Shown here piece by piece: positions 31,923 to 40,292 of a DNA stretch of 64,000 nucleotides. Source of the DNA: Nocardioides marmoriginsengisoli (lineage in GTDB: Bacteria; Actinomycetota; Actinomycetes; Propionibacteriales; Nocardioidaceae); contig NZ_RJSE01000007.1 in assembly GCF_003725695.1 (NCBI RefSeq), positions 660,552 through 724,551 of the forward strand, read 5' to 3'. Position 1 is the stretch's first letter. Each line of letters begins with the position of its first letter. The notes under the pieces were generated by a model. It ran no database searches and was not told where the DNA came from. It saw only the letters and a list, made by a program, of their open reading frames with translations. Made by a program: the position numbers and the translations under genes.

Positions 31923-33548
31923 GTGCTCAGGCTCTTCGATGTCCTGCGGAACAACGCCAGGCATCTTCCCGACCACCCTGCGGTGGTCATGGGCGCGGAG
32001 CGGGTCTCCTACGGCGAGCTCCTCGGCCGAGCCGTGGCGTTGCGGGCCGGGATGGCCGAGCGCGGGCTGGAGCCGGGTGACCGGGTCGCCGTGATGTCCC
32101 GGCATGCGGTCGACTTCGTCGCGCTCTACTTCGCGACCGCCGCCTCCGGCATCACGATGGTCCCGCTGAGCTACTGGCACCGCGAGGGCGAGCAGCGCGA
32201 GGTGCTCGCCATCGCCCGCCCCGACCTGGTCGTCTGCGAGCGCGAGTTCGAGGCGCAGGTCGCCGGGCTCGCCGCCGAGGTCGGCGCACCGGTGGTCGTG
32301 GTCGAGGACGGCCGGCACGGTGACGACGAGGTCTCGCCGCCCTGGACCGCCCTGTACGGCGAGGTGCCGGCGGGTGCGGACCCGGACGCCCGGCCGCTGG
32401 TCGCGGGCCACCCGCACATGATGATCTTCACCTCGGGGACGACCGGCACCCCCAAGGGCGCGCTGCTCTCCGAGGCGCGGACCGTCGAGAGCGCCTACGG
32501 GATGTCGCTGGCCCTCGGCCTGCGCCGCGACGACGTCTACATCGACTGCTTCCGAACCTTCCACTCCGGGTCCTGGGACCACCTGAAGCTGTACTTCCTC
32601 GTCGGTGCCTCGATCGTGCTGATCCGGGACTTCGACGCTGCCGTGGTGGTGGAGAAGATCCAGCGCGAACGGGTCACCGTAGTGCTCGCCGGCGGCACCA
32701 TGCTCCGGCTCTTCATGGACAGCGCGCCGTTCGCCGGAGCGGATCTCAGCTCGCTGCGGCTGGTCTACGCCGGCGCCTACGCGGACGGCACCGGCCTGGC
32801 CGACGAGTTCATGGGACGGCTGCGCGAGCACAACCCGGAGGTGGCGTTCGCGGCCACCTACGGGCTCACCGAGTTCGGGCCGTACGTGACCCTGATGACG
32901 CCGGACGAGGTCGCGCTCAACCCGGCCGCCGTCGGCCGGCCGATCCCCGGCGTCCGGGTGGAGCTGGTCGACGACGACGGAAACCTGGTGCCGCGCGGAA
33001 CCGCCGGCGAGGTGGTCGCGTTCGGTCCGTCCTTCGACGGCTACCTGGACCGTCCCGAGGAGACCGCGGAGTCGCGGCTGGCGGGCGGGCTGCGGACCGG
33101 AGACATCGCGATCGAGGACGAGCACGGCTTCCTGGTCCTGGTCGACCGGAAGAAGGACATCGTCCGTTCCGGTGCGCACAACATCTTCTCCGCCCAGGTC
33201 GAGACCGGCCTGGCCGGGCACGAGGCCGTCGCCGAGGTGGCCGTCGTCGGGGTGCCCGATCCGGTGCTCGTGGAGACGGTCTGCGCCGTGGTCGTCCTGG
33301 CCGGTGCCTTCGCGGACGCGGATCCGTCAGAGGTCGCATCCTCGATCCAGGAGCGGGTCCGGTCGCAGCTGGCCGGCTACAACGTGCCCAAGTTCGTGGT
33401 CGCGGTGGACGCGCTCCCGCGCAACTCCAACGGCAAGGTGCTCAAGCGGGAGCTCCGCGAGGCGCTCCGGGACCTGGCGACGACCGGGGAACCCGACGTC
33501 GCGGCGGTGAAGCCGCGGTGGATCAGCAGGGGCGAGCACGATGACTGA
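31923..33548 (+). CDS. Acyl-CoA synthetase (AMP-forming), first gene of the LIV operon
   Basis: A 541-residue adenylate-forming ligase. The P-loop FTSGTTGTPKGALLSE is near 170, YGLTEFGPYV near 317, RTGDIAIEDEHGFLVLVDRKKDIVRSGAHNIFS near 395-425 and the catalytic Lys in PRNSNGKVLKRELRE near 505. It would trap the substrate imported by the LIV-type transporter as a CoA ester. GTG 31923 is preferred because AAGGGG sits 9 bp upstream; a TTG at 31914 is too close to it. It overlaps the following ATPase gene by 8 bp. Confidence 0.87.
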   Translation: MLRLFDVLRNNARHLPDHPAVVMGAERVSYGELLGRAVALRAGMAERGLEPGDRVAVMSRHAVDFVALYFATAASGITMVPLSYWHREGEQREVLAIARPDLVVCEREFEAQVAGLAAEVGAPVVVVEDGRHGDDEVSPPWTALYGEVPAGADPDARPLVAGHPHMMIFTSGTTGTPKGALLSEARTVESAYGMSLALGLRRDDVYIDCFRTFHSGSWDHLKLYFLVGASIVLIRDFDAAVVVEKIQRERVTVVLAGGTMLRLFMDSAPFAGADLSSLRLVYAGAYADGTGLADEFMGRLREHNPEVAFAATYGLTEFGPYVTLMTPDEVALNPAAVGRPIPGVRVELVDDDGNLVPRGTAGEVVAFGPSFDGYLDRPEETAESRLAGGLRTGDIAIEDEHGFLVLVDRKKDIVRSGAHNIFSAQVETGLAGHEAVAEVAVVGVPDPVLVETVCAVVVLAGAFADADPSEVASSIQERVRSQLAGYNVPKFVVAVDALPRNSNGKVLKRELREALRDLATTGEPDVAAVKPRWISRGEHDD

Positions 33549-34263
33549 GCCGGTCCTGGAGCTGAGCGGGGTCACCAAGGACTTCGCGGGGGTGCGGGCC
33601 GTGGACGCGGTCAGCTGCGCGCTCGCCGCCGGCGAGGTGACCGGGTTCATCGGTCCGAACGGGGCCGGCAAGTCGACGATGATCAACCTGGCGTCGGGAC
33701 TCCTCCGGCCGACCCAGGGATCGATCCGGCTCCGCGGCGCCAACGTGACCCGTACGTCGATGGCCCGTCGGGCCCGGCTCGGCATCCGCCGGTCGTTCCA
33801 GCACCCGCACCTGCTCGCCGGGGCGACCGTCGACTCGATGCTGCGGCTGGCCGCGTCCGCACCGCGCTCCGGCGGCATCCGCGACCGGAAGGCGGTCGCG
33901 GACCGCTTCGGCCTCGGCGACCGTCTCGACCAGGTCGTCACCGACCTGCCGTACGGGCACCAGAAGCTCCTCAACCTGGCGATGCTCTGGGTCGGCCGCG
34001 CGGTGGTCGTGCTGCTCGACGAGCCGTACGCCGGCGTCGGACCCGAGCACCGCGACGCGGTCACCGAGGCGATCCGGACGATGGCCGGCGACGGGGCCGC
34101 GGTCGCACTGGTCGAGCACAACCTCGAGATCGTCTCGTCCCTCGCGCCGACCAGCGTCGTCCTCGACCTGGGTGCAGTGATCTTCACCGGTGCGACCCAG
34201 GACGCGTTGCGCGACGAACGGGTGCTGACGGCGTACCTGGGCTCCGCGGAGGAGACGGCATGA
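33541..34263 (+). CDS. Branched-chain amino acid-type ABC transporter ATPase, LivG-like
   Basis: A 240-residue ATPase. Walker A is GPNGAGKSTM near 38, Walker B VVLLDEPYAGVGPEH near 158, and the H-loop VALVEHNLEIV. The signature loop reads LPYGHQKLLNLAM, which corresponds to the LSYGQQ form of LivG proteins. It is a little shorter than typical LivG (~255) because the segment after the Q-loop is reduced. Despite the family name, LIV-type importers in catabolic operons often carry aromatic acids, steroid acids or other carboxylates; the neighbours suggest that here. ATG 33541 overlaps the ligase gene by 8 bp. Confidence 0.85.
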   Translation: MTEPVLELSGVTKDFAGVRAVDAVSCALAAGEVTGFIGPNGAGKSTMINLASGLLRPTQGSIRLRGANVTRTSMARRARLGIRRSFQHPHLLAGATVDSMLRLAASAPRSGGIRDRKAVADRFGLGDRLDQVVTDLPYGHQKLLNLAMLWVGRAVVVLLDEPYAGVGPEHRDAVTEAIRTMAGDGAAVALVEHNLEIVSSLAPTSVVLDLGAVIFTGATQDALRDERVLTAYLGSAEETA

Positions 34264-35036
34264 GCGAGTCGCTGCTGACCGTGGAGTCCCTCGTCGCCGG
34301 CTACCACGGGTCACGGGTCATCGACGACGTCTCGTTCTCGGTCGGCCCGGGCGAGGGCCTGGGCGTGGTCGGCGCCAACGGTGCCGGCAAGTCCACGCTG
34401 CTGCGGACGATCTCCGGACTGGTGGCGCCCGCCTCCGGGCGGATCCTGCTGGAGGGCCGCGACATCACCAGGCTCAGCCCGGACCGGATCGCCCGCGCCG
34501 GGGTGCTGCACGTCCCCGAGGGCCGCCGGGTCTTCAGCGGCCTGACCGTGCACGAGAACCTGCGCACGGGGACCATCGCCGGTGCCGCGCGGGCCGGGTC
34601 CTCGGCCGACCCGTACGACGCGGTCCTGGATCTCTTCCCGCGCCTGCGCGAGCGCCTGAACCAGCAGGCGCAGACGATGTCCGGCGGCGAGCAGCAGATG
34701 CTCGCCATCGCCCGTGCCCTGATGGGCCGGCCGTCGGTGCTGCTGGTCGACGAGCCGGCGATGGGCCTGGCCCCGGTCGTCGTGAAGCGCGTCGCGGAGC
34801 ACCTCAGGACGATCCGGGAGCACTGGGGTGTGGCGTTGGTCGTGGCCGAGCAGTCCGCGAACAACGTCGACGGAATCGTCGGCGGTCACCAGCTCCTGGT
34901 GGACGGCCGGCTGCGGGAGGTCGACTCGGGCGGGTCCGACCGCGCCAACCTGCTCGCCGCCTACCGGGCGGCCGGCGCAGATGTTCCAACAACCGCGCGA
35001 TCCGGTCGCGCCCTCACCGATGGGAAGAACGAATGA
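34260..35036 (+). CDS. Branched-chain amino acid-type ABC transporter ATPase, LivF-like
   Basis: A 258-residue ATPase. Walker A GANGAGKSTLLRTI is near 38, the LivF-typical LHVPEGRRVFSGLTVHENLRTG near 85, the signature MSGGEQQMLAIARALMGRPSVLLVDEPAMGLAP near 140-170. It pairs with the LivG-type ATPase in the importer. Start ATG overlaps the livG-like stop (ATGA), and its own stop overlaps the next ATG. A ~20-residue C-terminal tail extends beyond the usual end. Confidence 0.87.
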   Translation: MSESLLTVESLVAGYHGSRVIDDVSFSVGPGEGLGVVGANGAGKSTLLRTISGLVAPASGRILLEGRDITRLSPDRIARAGVLHVPEGRRVFSGLTVHENLRTGTIAGAARAGSSADPYDAVLDLFPRLRERLNQQAQTMSGGEQQMLAIARALMGRPSVLLVDEPAMGLAPVVVKRVAEHLRTIREHWGVALVVAEQSANNVDGIVGGHQLLVDGRLREVDSGGSDRANLLAAYRAAGADVPTTARSGRALTDGKNE

Positions 35037-36250
35037 GAGTCAGGTCAATCGCGTGGGTGGCGGGCGCCGCCCTCGCAGTCACGGGTCTAGCGGCGTGCGG
35101 TGAAGACAGCGGATCCTCCGACGGCTCGGAGCTCGTGATCGGTGAGGTCGCTGAGCTCACCGGAGCCGCCGAGGCGGTCGGCGGTCCGCAGCACAACGCG
35201 ATCAAGCTCGCCGTGGACGAGATCAACGCCGCTGGCGGCATCCGGATCGGCGACAAGAAGGTCCGGATCAAGCTGCGTACCGAGGACACCAAGTCGGACC
35301 CGACCGTCGGCGTGACGGCGGTGCAGAAGCTCCTCACCAAGGACGGCGTGCACTACCTGGTCGGCAGCCTCAGCGGTGCCGTCGCCAGCGCCTACCTGCC
35401 GGTGATCAAGGACCGCAAGGACATCATCGACATCGTCGTCGGAGCGGCGAACCCGGGGCTGAACGAGAACATCTCGGTCTACCGCCCGCGGGCCGACGCC
35501 TTCCAGTCGGTCGACGCCGAGGTGACCCTCGCGCTCGAGACGGCCGGCGAGCTCGGCACCGACAACATCGCGGTGCTGTCGGACAAGAAGCTGCAGTCCA
35601 ACGCGGTCGCGGTTCCGAAGATCGTCGACGCGATCAAGGCGGCCGGGAAGACGGTCGTCGGACCGGTCGACTTCGAGATGGGCGCCACCCAGTTCAGCTC
35701 GCAGATCGCGGCGCTGAAGCGGGCCGGCAACAAGGTCGCCCTGTTCCAGGGGTACGGCACCGACCTGATGACCTTCGTGAAGCAGGCCCGTGCGCAGGGG
35801 TACGACGGCACGGTGGTCGCCGCGTCCGGTGCCACCGCCGACCAGGTCAAGCAGGCCGACGTGTCGGCCGACGCCCTGAAGAACGTCTTCGACATCGGCA
35901 CCGCCTTCCCGGCCGACCTGGTCGCGCTCAAGCTGAACGCGGAAGCGGCGCAGAAGTTCGCGGACGCCTACGAGAAGGAGTTCGGCGCCCCGCCGGGCTA
36001 CACCTCGGCGAGCGCCTACGGCGGTGTCCACATCCTCGCGGCCGCCCTGGAGAAGGCCGGCACGACGACCGACTACGCCAAGGTCCGCGAGGCCCTGGAC
36101 GACCTCACCGTCGCCGACGTCCCCGAGCTCGCGGAGAAGGTCGTGCCCCAGGAGGGCGACCGGATCTTCAAGGACCACCAGGCGTACTTCTCCCTGGTCC
36201 TGCGCGCGTGGGACGGCGCCGCCTGGACCACGGTCAAGGCGATCGGCTGA
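35033..36250 (+). CDS. LIV-type ABC transporter substrate-binding lipoprotein
   Basis: A 405-residue periplasmic-binding-protein type I receptor. The lipoprotein signal is MRVRSIAWVAGAALAVTGLAAC with Cys22. The mature part opens with ELVIGEVAELTGAAEAVGGPQHNAIKLAVDEINAAGGI, the standard LivJ/LivK start, and has the ALKRAGNKVALFQGYG hinge region. It supplies substrate to the permeases encoded downstream. A strong hairpin (36263-36292) directly follows the gene, likely raising its transcript level relative to the permeases. Confidence 0.87.
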   Translation: MRVRSIAWVAGAALAVTGLAACGEDSGSSDGSELVIGEVAELTGAAEAVGGPQHNAIKLAVDEINAAGGIRIGDKKVRIKLRTEDTKSDPTVGVTAVQKLLTKDGVHYLVGSLSGAVASAYLPVIKDRKDIIDIVVGAANPGLNENISVYRPRADAFQSVDAEVTLALETAGELGTDNIAVLSDKKLQSNAVAVPKIVDAIKAAGKTVVGPVDFEMGATQFSSQIAALKRAGNKVALFQGYGTDLMTFVKQARAQGYDGTVVAASGATADQVKQADVSADALKNVFDIGTAFPADLVALKLNAEAAQKFADAYEKEFGAPPGYTSASAYGGVHILAAALEKAGTTTDYAKVREALDDLTVADVPELAEKVVPQEGDRIFKDHQAYFSLVLRAWDGAAWTTVKAIG

Positions 36251-36262
36251 CCCTGCTGCCGA

Positions 36263-36292
36263 CGACAGGGGCGGCCCTCGCCGCCCCTGTCG
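36263..36292 (+). terminator. Intra-operon hairpin after the binding-protein gene
   Basis: A perfect 13-bp stem (CGACAGGGGCGGC pairing with 36280-36292) has a 4-base loop CCTC. It lies between the binding-protein stop and the permease start. It probably acts as a partial terminator or a 3'-end stabiliser rather than a full operon end, since the permeases follow at once. Confidence 0.7.
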
Positions 36293-36323
36293 CCGACACC
36301 CCTTCCCCACGAACGGAGGACCT

Positions 36324-37181
36324 ATGCAAGAGCTGCTCAACGGCGTGGCTCAGGGCACGGTCTACGCGCTCATCGCAGCCGGCCTGGTGCTGATCTTCGG
36401 CGTCGTCCGGGTGCCGCACTTCGCGCACGGCGAATCAGTGATGGTCTCCGGGATGATGACCTGCTGGGCCGTGACCAGCCTGCACCTACCGGTGCTCCTC
36501 GGCGCGGCCGTAGGTGTCGCCGCCTCGGTCGGCTACGGACTCTTCCTCTGCTTCGCCGTGTACTGGCCGATGCGGAACCACCCGGAGTGGAACCTGCTGG
36601 CCTCCTCGCTCGGCGCGGTGGTGATCACCCAGACCGCGGCGATCGCGATCTGGACGAGCACGCCGCGGGTCACTCCCGGCGGCGTCAGCGGCTCGTTCGA
36701 GATCGGCGACGCGATCATCCCGTGGAGCTGGGCCGTCCTGGCCGCGATCAGCGCCGCGGTCATCGGCGCCACCGCGCTCCTCGTCTCACGGACCACCGCC
36801 GGCGTCTCGATGAAGGCGATGGCCGCCGATGCCGAGACCGCCCAGCTGATGGGCATCCCGGTCCGCAAGAACTGGGCGATCGCGTTCGCGGTGGGCTCGG
36901 CCCTCGCGGGGGTCGCCGGCAGCGTCTACAGCACGGTCTTCCCGGTCTCCACGACGCTCGGCCTGGACGTCACCTTCTCGGCACTGGTGGTGATCATCCT
37001 GGCCGGCATCGGCTCGGTGGCCCACGTGCTCTGGGGAGGAGTCCTGCTCGGGGTCGTCGAAGCCGTCGCCGGCACGGTCTTCCCCGGCGGCTACCAGGAC
37101 AGCATGGTCTTCCTCTTCATGCTCGTCGTGCTGGTGGCCCGGCCGAACGGGCTCTTCGGGTTGGAGCGCGCCCGTGACTAG
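36324..37181 (+). CDS. LIV-type ABC transporter permease, LivH-like
   Basis: A 285-residue membrane protein with about eight helices. It opens with LLNGVAQGTVYALIAAGLVLIFGVVRVPHFAHGESVM, the LivH signature, and has the cytoplasmic motif TAGVSMKAMAADAETAQLMGIPV followed by ALAGVAGSVYS. It forms the channel with the LivM-like protein. ATG 36324 has CGGAGGA upstream; the longer open frame before it is the shadow of the binding protein. It overlaps the next gene by 8 bp. Confidence 0.88.
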   Translation: MQELLNGVAQGTVYALIAAGLVLIFGVVRVPHFAHGESVMVSGMMTCWAVTSLHLPVLLGAAVGVAASVGYGLFLCFAVYWPMRNHPEWNLLASSLGAVVITQTAAIAIWTSTPRVTPGGVSGSFEIGDAIIPWSWAVLAAISAAVIGATALLVSRTTAGVSMKAMAADAETAQLMGIPVRKNWAIAFAVGSALAGVAGSVYSTVFPVSTTLGLDVTFSALVVIILAGIGSVAHVLWGGVLLGVVEAVAGTVFPGGYQDSMVFLFMLVVLVARPNGLFGLERARD

Positions 37182-38184
37182 GTTCCTTCCGTGGGCCGCC
37201 CTGGTGGCCGGGCTCGGCATCCTCGGCACCGGCAGCCCCTACCTGCTCACCCTCGCCGCGACCTCGGCGCTGGCGATCATGGTCGCGATCGCGCTGAACG
37301 TCTCGATGGGCCTGGGCGGCTCGGTCAACCTGGGGGTCGGGGTGTTCTACGGCTGCGGCGCGTACGGCGCGGCGCTGCTCAACACCAAGCAGGGCTATTC
37401 GCTCGGCGCCTCGCTCGTGGTCGCCGTCGCGATCGCGGTCGTGGTCTCGCTGATCGTCGGACCGCTCCTGCTGCGGACCCGCAGCCTCTACTTCGCGATC
37501 TCGACGCTGGCGCTGAACGGCATCTTCGTCGACATCGTGGCGAGCAACGACGACCTCGGCGGCGAGCTCGGCATCCCGGGGATCACCCGCCCCGGTCCGC
37601 TGCCGTTCTTCGGCGAGGACGGCGACCCCGGGTCGCTGCGGACGATGTACCTGTTGATCTGCGTCGCCCTGGTGGCGGTCCTGGCCGTGTTCGCGGCGAT
37701 CCGCGGCCACCGGGTCGGGCGCACCCTCGAGGCGATCCGGGAGGACGAGCTGCTCTGCCAGTCGCTCGGCTACACGACGCTCGGCTACCGGGTGTTCGCG
37801 TTCACGGTGACGGCCGGGCTCGCGGCGGTCGCCGGGGTGTTCTACGCGTTCGTCATCCAGTACGTGAACCCCGGCCCGTTCTCGTTCCTGACCAGCTCCT
37901 TCCAGGCGTTCGTCATCGTGGCGGTCGGGGGAGCGGCCCGGACCTGGGGGCCGATCCTGGCCGGGATCGTCCTGGTCGCCGGTCCGAGCTTCCTGGAGTT
38001 CTCGGCCACGACCAACCAGTACGTCTACGGCGGGGTCCTCCTCGCCATCGTGATCTTCCTCCCCGGCGGACTCGCCGCCGGGGTGGACCGGCTGGCGCGC
38101 GGAGGCGCAGCGACAACGTCGTCGCTGCGCCGCACGCTGGCACGTCTCAAGCACACCCGTGAATCAGAAGGAGAGTTGTCATGA
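37174..38184 (+). CDS. LIV-type ABC transporter permease, LivM-like
   Basis: A 336-residue membrane protein with about nine helices. The motifs ALNVSMGLGGSVNLGVGVFYGCGAYGAA and RGHRVGRTLEAIREDELLCQSLGYTTLGYRVFAFTV are LivM-typical. It completes the GFKHM importer. GTG 37174 overlaps the livH-like gene by 8 bp. Its stop overlaps the SRPBCC gene start (ATGA), so the transporter and the downstream enzymes are one transcription and translation unit. Confidence 0.88.
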   Translation: MTRFLPWAALVAGLGILGTGSPYLLTLAATSALAIMVAIALNVSMGLGGSVNLGVGVFYGCGAYGAALLNTKQGYSLGASLVVAVAIAVVVSLIVGPLLLRTRSLYFAISTLALNGIFVDIVASNDDLGGELGIPGITRPGPLPFFGEDGDPGSLRTMYLLICVALVAVLAVFAAIRGHRVGRTLEAIREDELLCQSLGYTTLGYRVFAFTVTAGLAAVAGVFYAFVIQYVNPGPFSFLTSSFQAFVIVAVGGAARTWGPILAGIVLVAGPSFLEFSATTNQYVYGGVLLAIVIFLPGGLAAGVDRLARGGAATTSSLRRTLARLKHTRESEGELS

Positions 38185-38573
38185 CGTCCACTCGCACCCA
38201 CCGCACCGTGTCCGCGACGCCCGACGAGGTCTGGGCGATCCTGTCGGACTGGGCCAAGGTCGGTGACTGGTTCCCCGGGATCGCCGACTGCGTGGTCGAC
38301 GGCGAGACCCGCACCCTGACCCTCGGCAACGGCGCGACGATCGTCGAGACGATCACCCAGGTCGACCCGGAGCTGCGCCGGCTGGAGTACGAGGTCACCG
38401 GCGGCGACATCCAGGTCGACGCCCACCGCGCCACCCTCGACGTCCTCGACGTCGGCGGCAGCACCGTCGTGGTCAGCTCGGTCTACGCCGCCCCCGCCTC
38501 CCGGCTCAAGATCTTCGCCGGCACGCTCGAGCCCGCGCTCGACGGTCTGGAGAAGGTTCTCGGTCGCTCATGA
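38181..38573 (+). CDS. SRPBCC-family (polyketide cyclase-like) protein
   Basis: A 130-residue single-domain protein of the START/SRPBCC fold, with MTSTRTHRTVSATPDEVWAILSDWAKVGDWFPGI at the start and a C-terminal helix SRLKIFAGTLEPALDGLEKVL. The fold has a deep hydrophobic pocket, and members bind, cyclise or hydrate lipophilic ligands. No catalytic residues can be assigned. It is coupled to the permease before it and the crotonase after it, so it probably handles the hydrophobic imported compound or its CoA ester. Confidence 0.78.
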   Translation: MTSTRTHRTVSATPDEVWAILSDWAKVGDWFPGIADCVVDGETRTLTLGNGATIVETITQVDPELRRLEYEVTGGDIQVDAHRATLDVLDVGGSTVVVSSVYAAPASRLKIFAGTLEPALDGLEKVLGRS

Positions 38574-39382
38574 CCGGCCTGGTGGTGTCGGACCCGACGA
38601 CCTCCGGCGGCGTCCGGCGGATCCGGCTCGATCGGCCCGACGCGCGGAACGCGCAGAGCCCGGCGCTGCTCTACGACCTGGACCGGGCTCTCCTCGAGGC
38701 CGCGCAGGACCCGGCGACGAAGGTGATCGTGCTGTCCGGGAACGGACCGCACTTCTCCTCCGGGCACGACCTGCGTGACCCGAGCCGTCCGGAGCCGGGC
38801 AGCACCGTCGGGACCTGGGGCGAGTTCGAGGCCCCCGGCTGCGAGGGCCGGCTCGCCGTCGAGGAGGAGCTGTACCTCGGGCTCTGCCGCCGGTGGCGGG
38901 AGATCCCGAAGCCCACCATCGCCCAGGTGCACGGCAAGGTGATGGCCGCGGGCCTGATGCTGGCCTGGGTCTGCGACCTGATCGTGGCCGCCGACGACAC
39001 CGAGTTCCTGGACCCGGTGGTGGCCTTCGGGATGCCGGGCGTCGAGTACTTCCTGCACCCCTGGGAGCTCGGCCCGCGCCGGGCCAAGCACATGCTCTTC
39101 ACCGGCGAGCCGGTGTCCGCCCGGGACGCCCTCGCCCTGGGCATGGTCTCCGACGTGGCGCCGGTCGACGAGCTGGAGGGCCGGGTGGACGCGCTGGCCG
39201 AGCGGATAGGCCGGCAGCCGCTGATGGCGCTCAAGCTCGCCAAGCTCTCGGTCAACGCGATGGTCGACGCCCAGGGCCAGCGCGCCGCGGTCGACCAGGC
39301 CTTCGCGCTGCACCAGCTCGGCCACGCGCACAACCAGGAGCTCTTCGGGTTCCCGATGGACCCGACCAACCTGCGATCGTGA
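38570..39382 (+). CDS. Crotonase-fold enoyl-CoA hydratase-like protein, noncanonical
   Basis: A 270-residue crotonase-family protein. The oxyanion region FSSGHDLRDP and GKVMAAGLMLAWVCDLIVA are present. As in the protein at 7773, the two classical catalytic glutamates are not in place: Leu/Met stand in AAGLMLAW, and the second site reads LDPVVAFGMPGVEYF. It carries a ~35-residue insertion after the first oxyanion motif. It may be a C-C bond hydrolase, dehalogenase-like or isomerase member. ATG 38570 overlaps the previous stop; the next gene starts 10 bp downstream. Confidence 0.8.
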   Translation: MTGLVVSDPTTSGGVRRIRLDRPDARNAQSPALLYDLDRALLEAAQDPATKVIVLSGNGPHFSSGHDLRDPSRPEPGSTVGTWGEFEAPGCEGRLAVEEELYLGLCRRWREIPKPTIAQVHGKVMAAGLMLAWVCDLIVAADDTEFLDPVVAFGMPGVEYFLHPWELGPRRAKHMLFTGEPVSARDALALGMVSDVAPVDELEGRVDALAERIGRQPLMALKLAKLSVNAMVDAQGQRAAVDQAFALHQLGHAHNQELFGFPMDPTNLRS

Positions 39383-39392
39383 AAGGAATCAG

Positions 39393-40292
39393 ATGACCGC
39401 CGAGAACACGGTCCCCGACGAGGCATGGCGGATCGACCGCGAGATGCGCGAGGTCTGGGAACGCATCCCCGTCGCCGTCGAGCTCGCCCCGGTGAGCTAC
39501 ACCGTCACCGACGAGCACGTCGCCCGCTACCTGACCGCCGTGGGCGGTCCGCCCGCGCCGGAGGGCACCGCCGGGTGGGTCCCGCCCGAGCTGTTCTGCG
39601 GGGACTACAGCCCGCTGGTGCTGGACTTCGGCCAGACGGTGGGCTTCCACGCCAGTCACCGCTTCACGTCGTACCGGCCGCTGGAGATCGGGACGACGGT
39701 CACCGCCACCGGCCGCGTCGTGGAGAAGTTCGAGCGCCGGGGCTTCCGGTACTTCACCCTCTCCTTCACGCACGCGTCCGCCGACGGCCGGGTCTTCGTG
39801 GTCAACGAGACGACCATCGCGGTCGGCGTGCTGCGCGATCCGTCGTACCGGCCGGAGCCGCGGACCGGGGGTCCGGCGGAACCGCGTCCCGAGCCGGTCT
39901 TCGAGACGGTCGCCACGGTCCCGATGAGCCAGGAGGCGATGGCGGTGTTCGCTGCCCAGGGGGCGATCCGGTGGGGCTGGGAGGACACCGGCGGCGGTGC
40001 GCACACGGACGAGTCGTTCGCCCAGTCCGCGGGGCTGGAGCAGACCAACGCCCAGTCGCTGCACTACGTCGGCTGGATGGCCCGGCACCTGGCCGCCCGC
40101 TGGGGAACAGCGTGGTGGGAGCGCGGCGGGCTCGACGTGAAGTTCGTCGGCCAGGTCGGGCCGCGCGACGTGCTGCGCCTGGAGGCGAGCCCGGGAGCGG
40201 GCGCGTCGGACCTGCTGGTGCGGGTGCTGAACGACGAGACCGGCGCGGTGATCTGCACCGGTTCCGCCTCGCTCCGGGCGGAGGCCGAGTGA
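39393..40292 (+). CDS. Double-hotdog MaoC/FAS1-like dehydratase
   Basis: A 299-residue protein with two hotdog domains. The N-terminal half (about 20-150) contains YTVTDEHVARYLTAVGG and VLDFGQTVGFHASHRFTSYRPLEIGTTVTATGRV, matching FAS1-like or MaoC N-terminal dehydratase domains. The C-terminal half (about 175-298) has QTNAQSLHYVGWMARHLAARWG and a final GSASLRAEAE. It probably hydrates or dehydrates an acyl-CoA. It is in the LIV operon between a crotonase and a TPP enzyme. GAAAGGAAT precedes ATG 39393. Confidence 0.75.
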   Translation: MTAENTVPDEAWRIDREMREVWERIPVAVELAPVSYTVTDEHVARYLTAVGGPPAPEGTAGWVPPELFCGDYSPLVLDFGQTVGFHASHRFTSYRPLEIGTTVTATGRVVEKFERRGFRYFTLSFTHASADGRVFVVNETTIAVGVLRDPSYRPEPRTGGPAEPRPEPVFETVATVPMSQEAMAVFAAQGAIRWGWEDTGGGAHTDESFAQSAGLEQTNAQSLHYVGWMARHLAARWGTAWWERGGLDVKFVGQVGPRDVLRLEASPGAGASDLLVRVLNDETGAVICTGSASLRAEAE

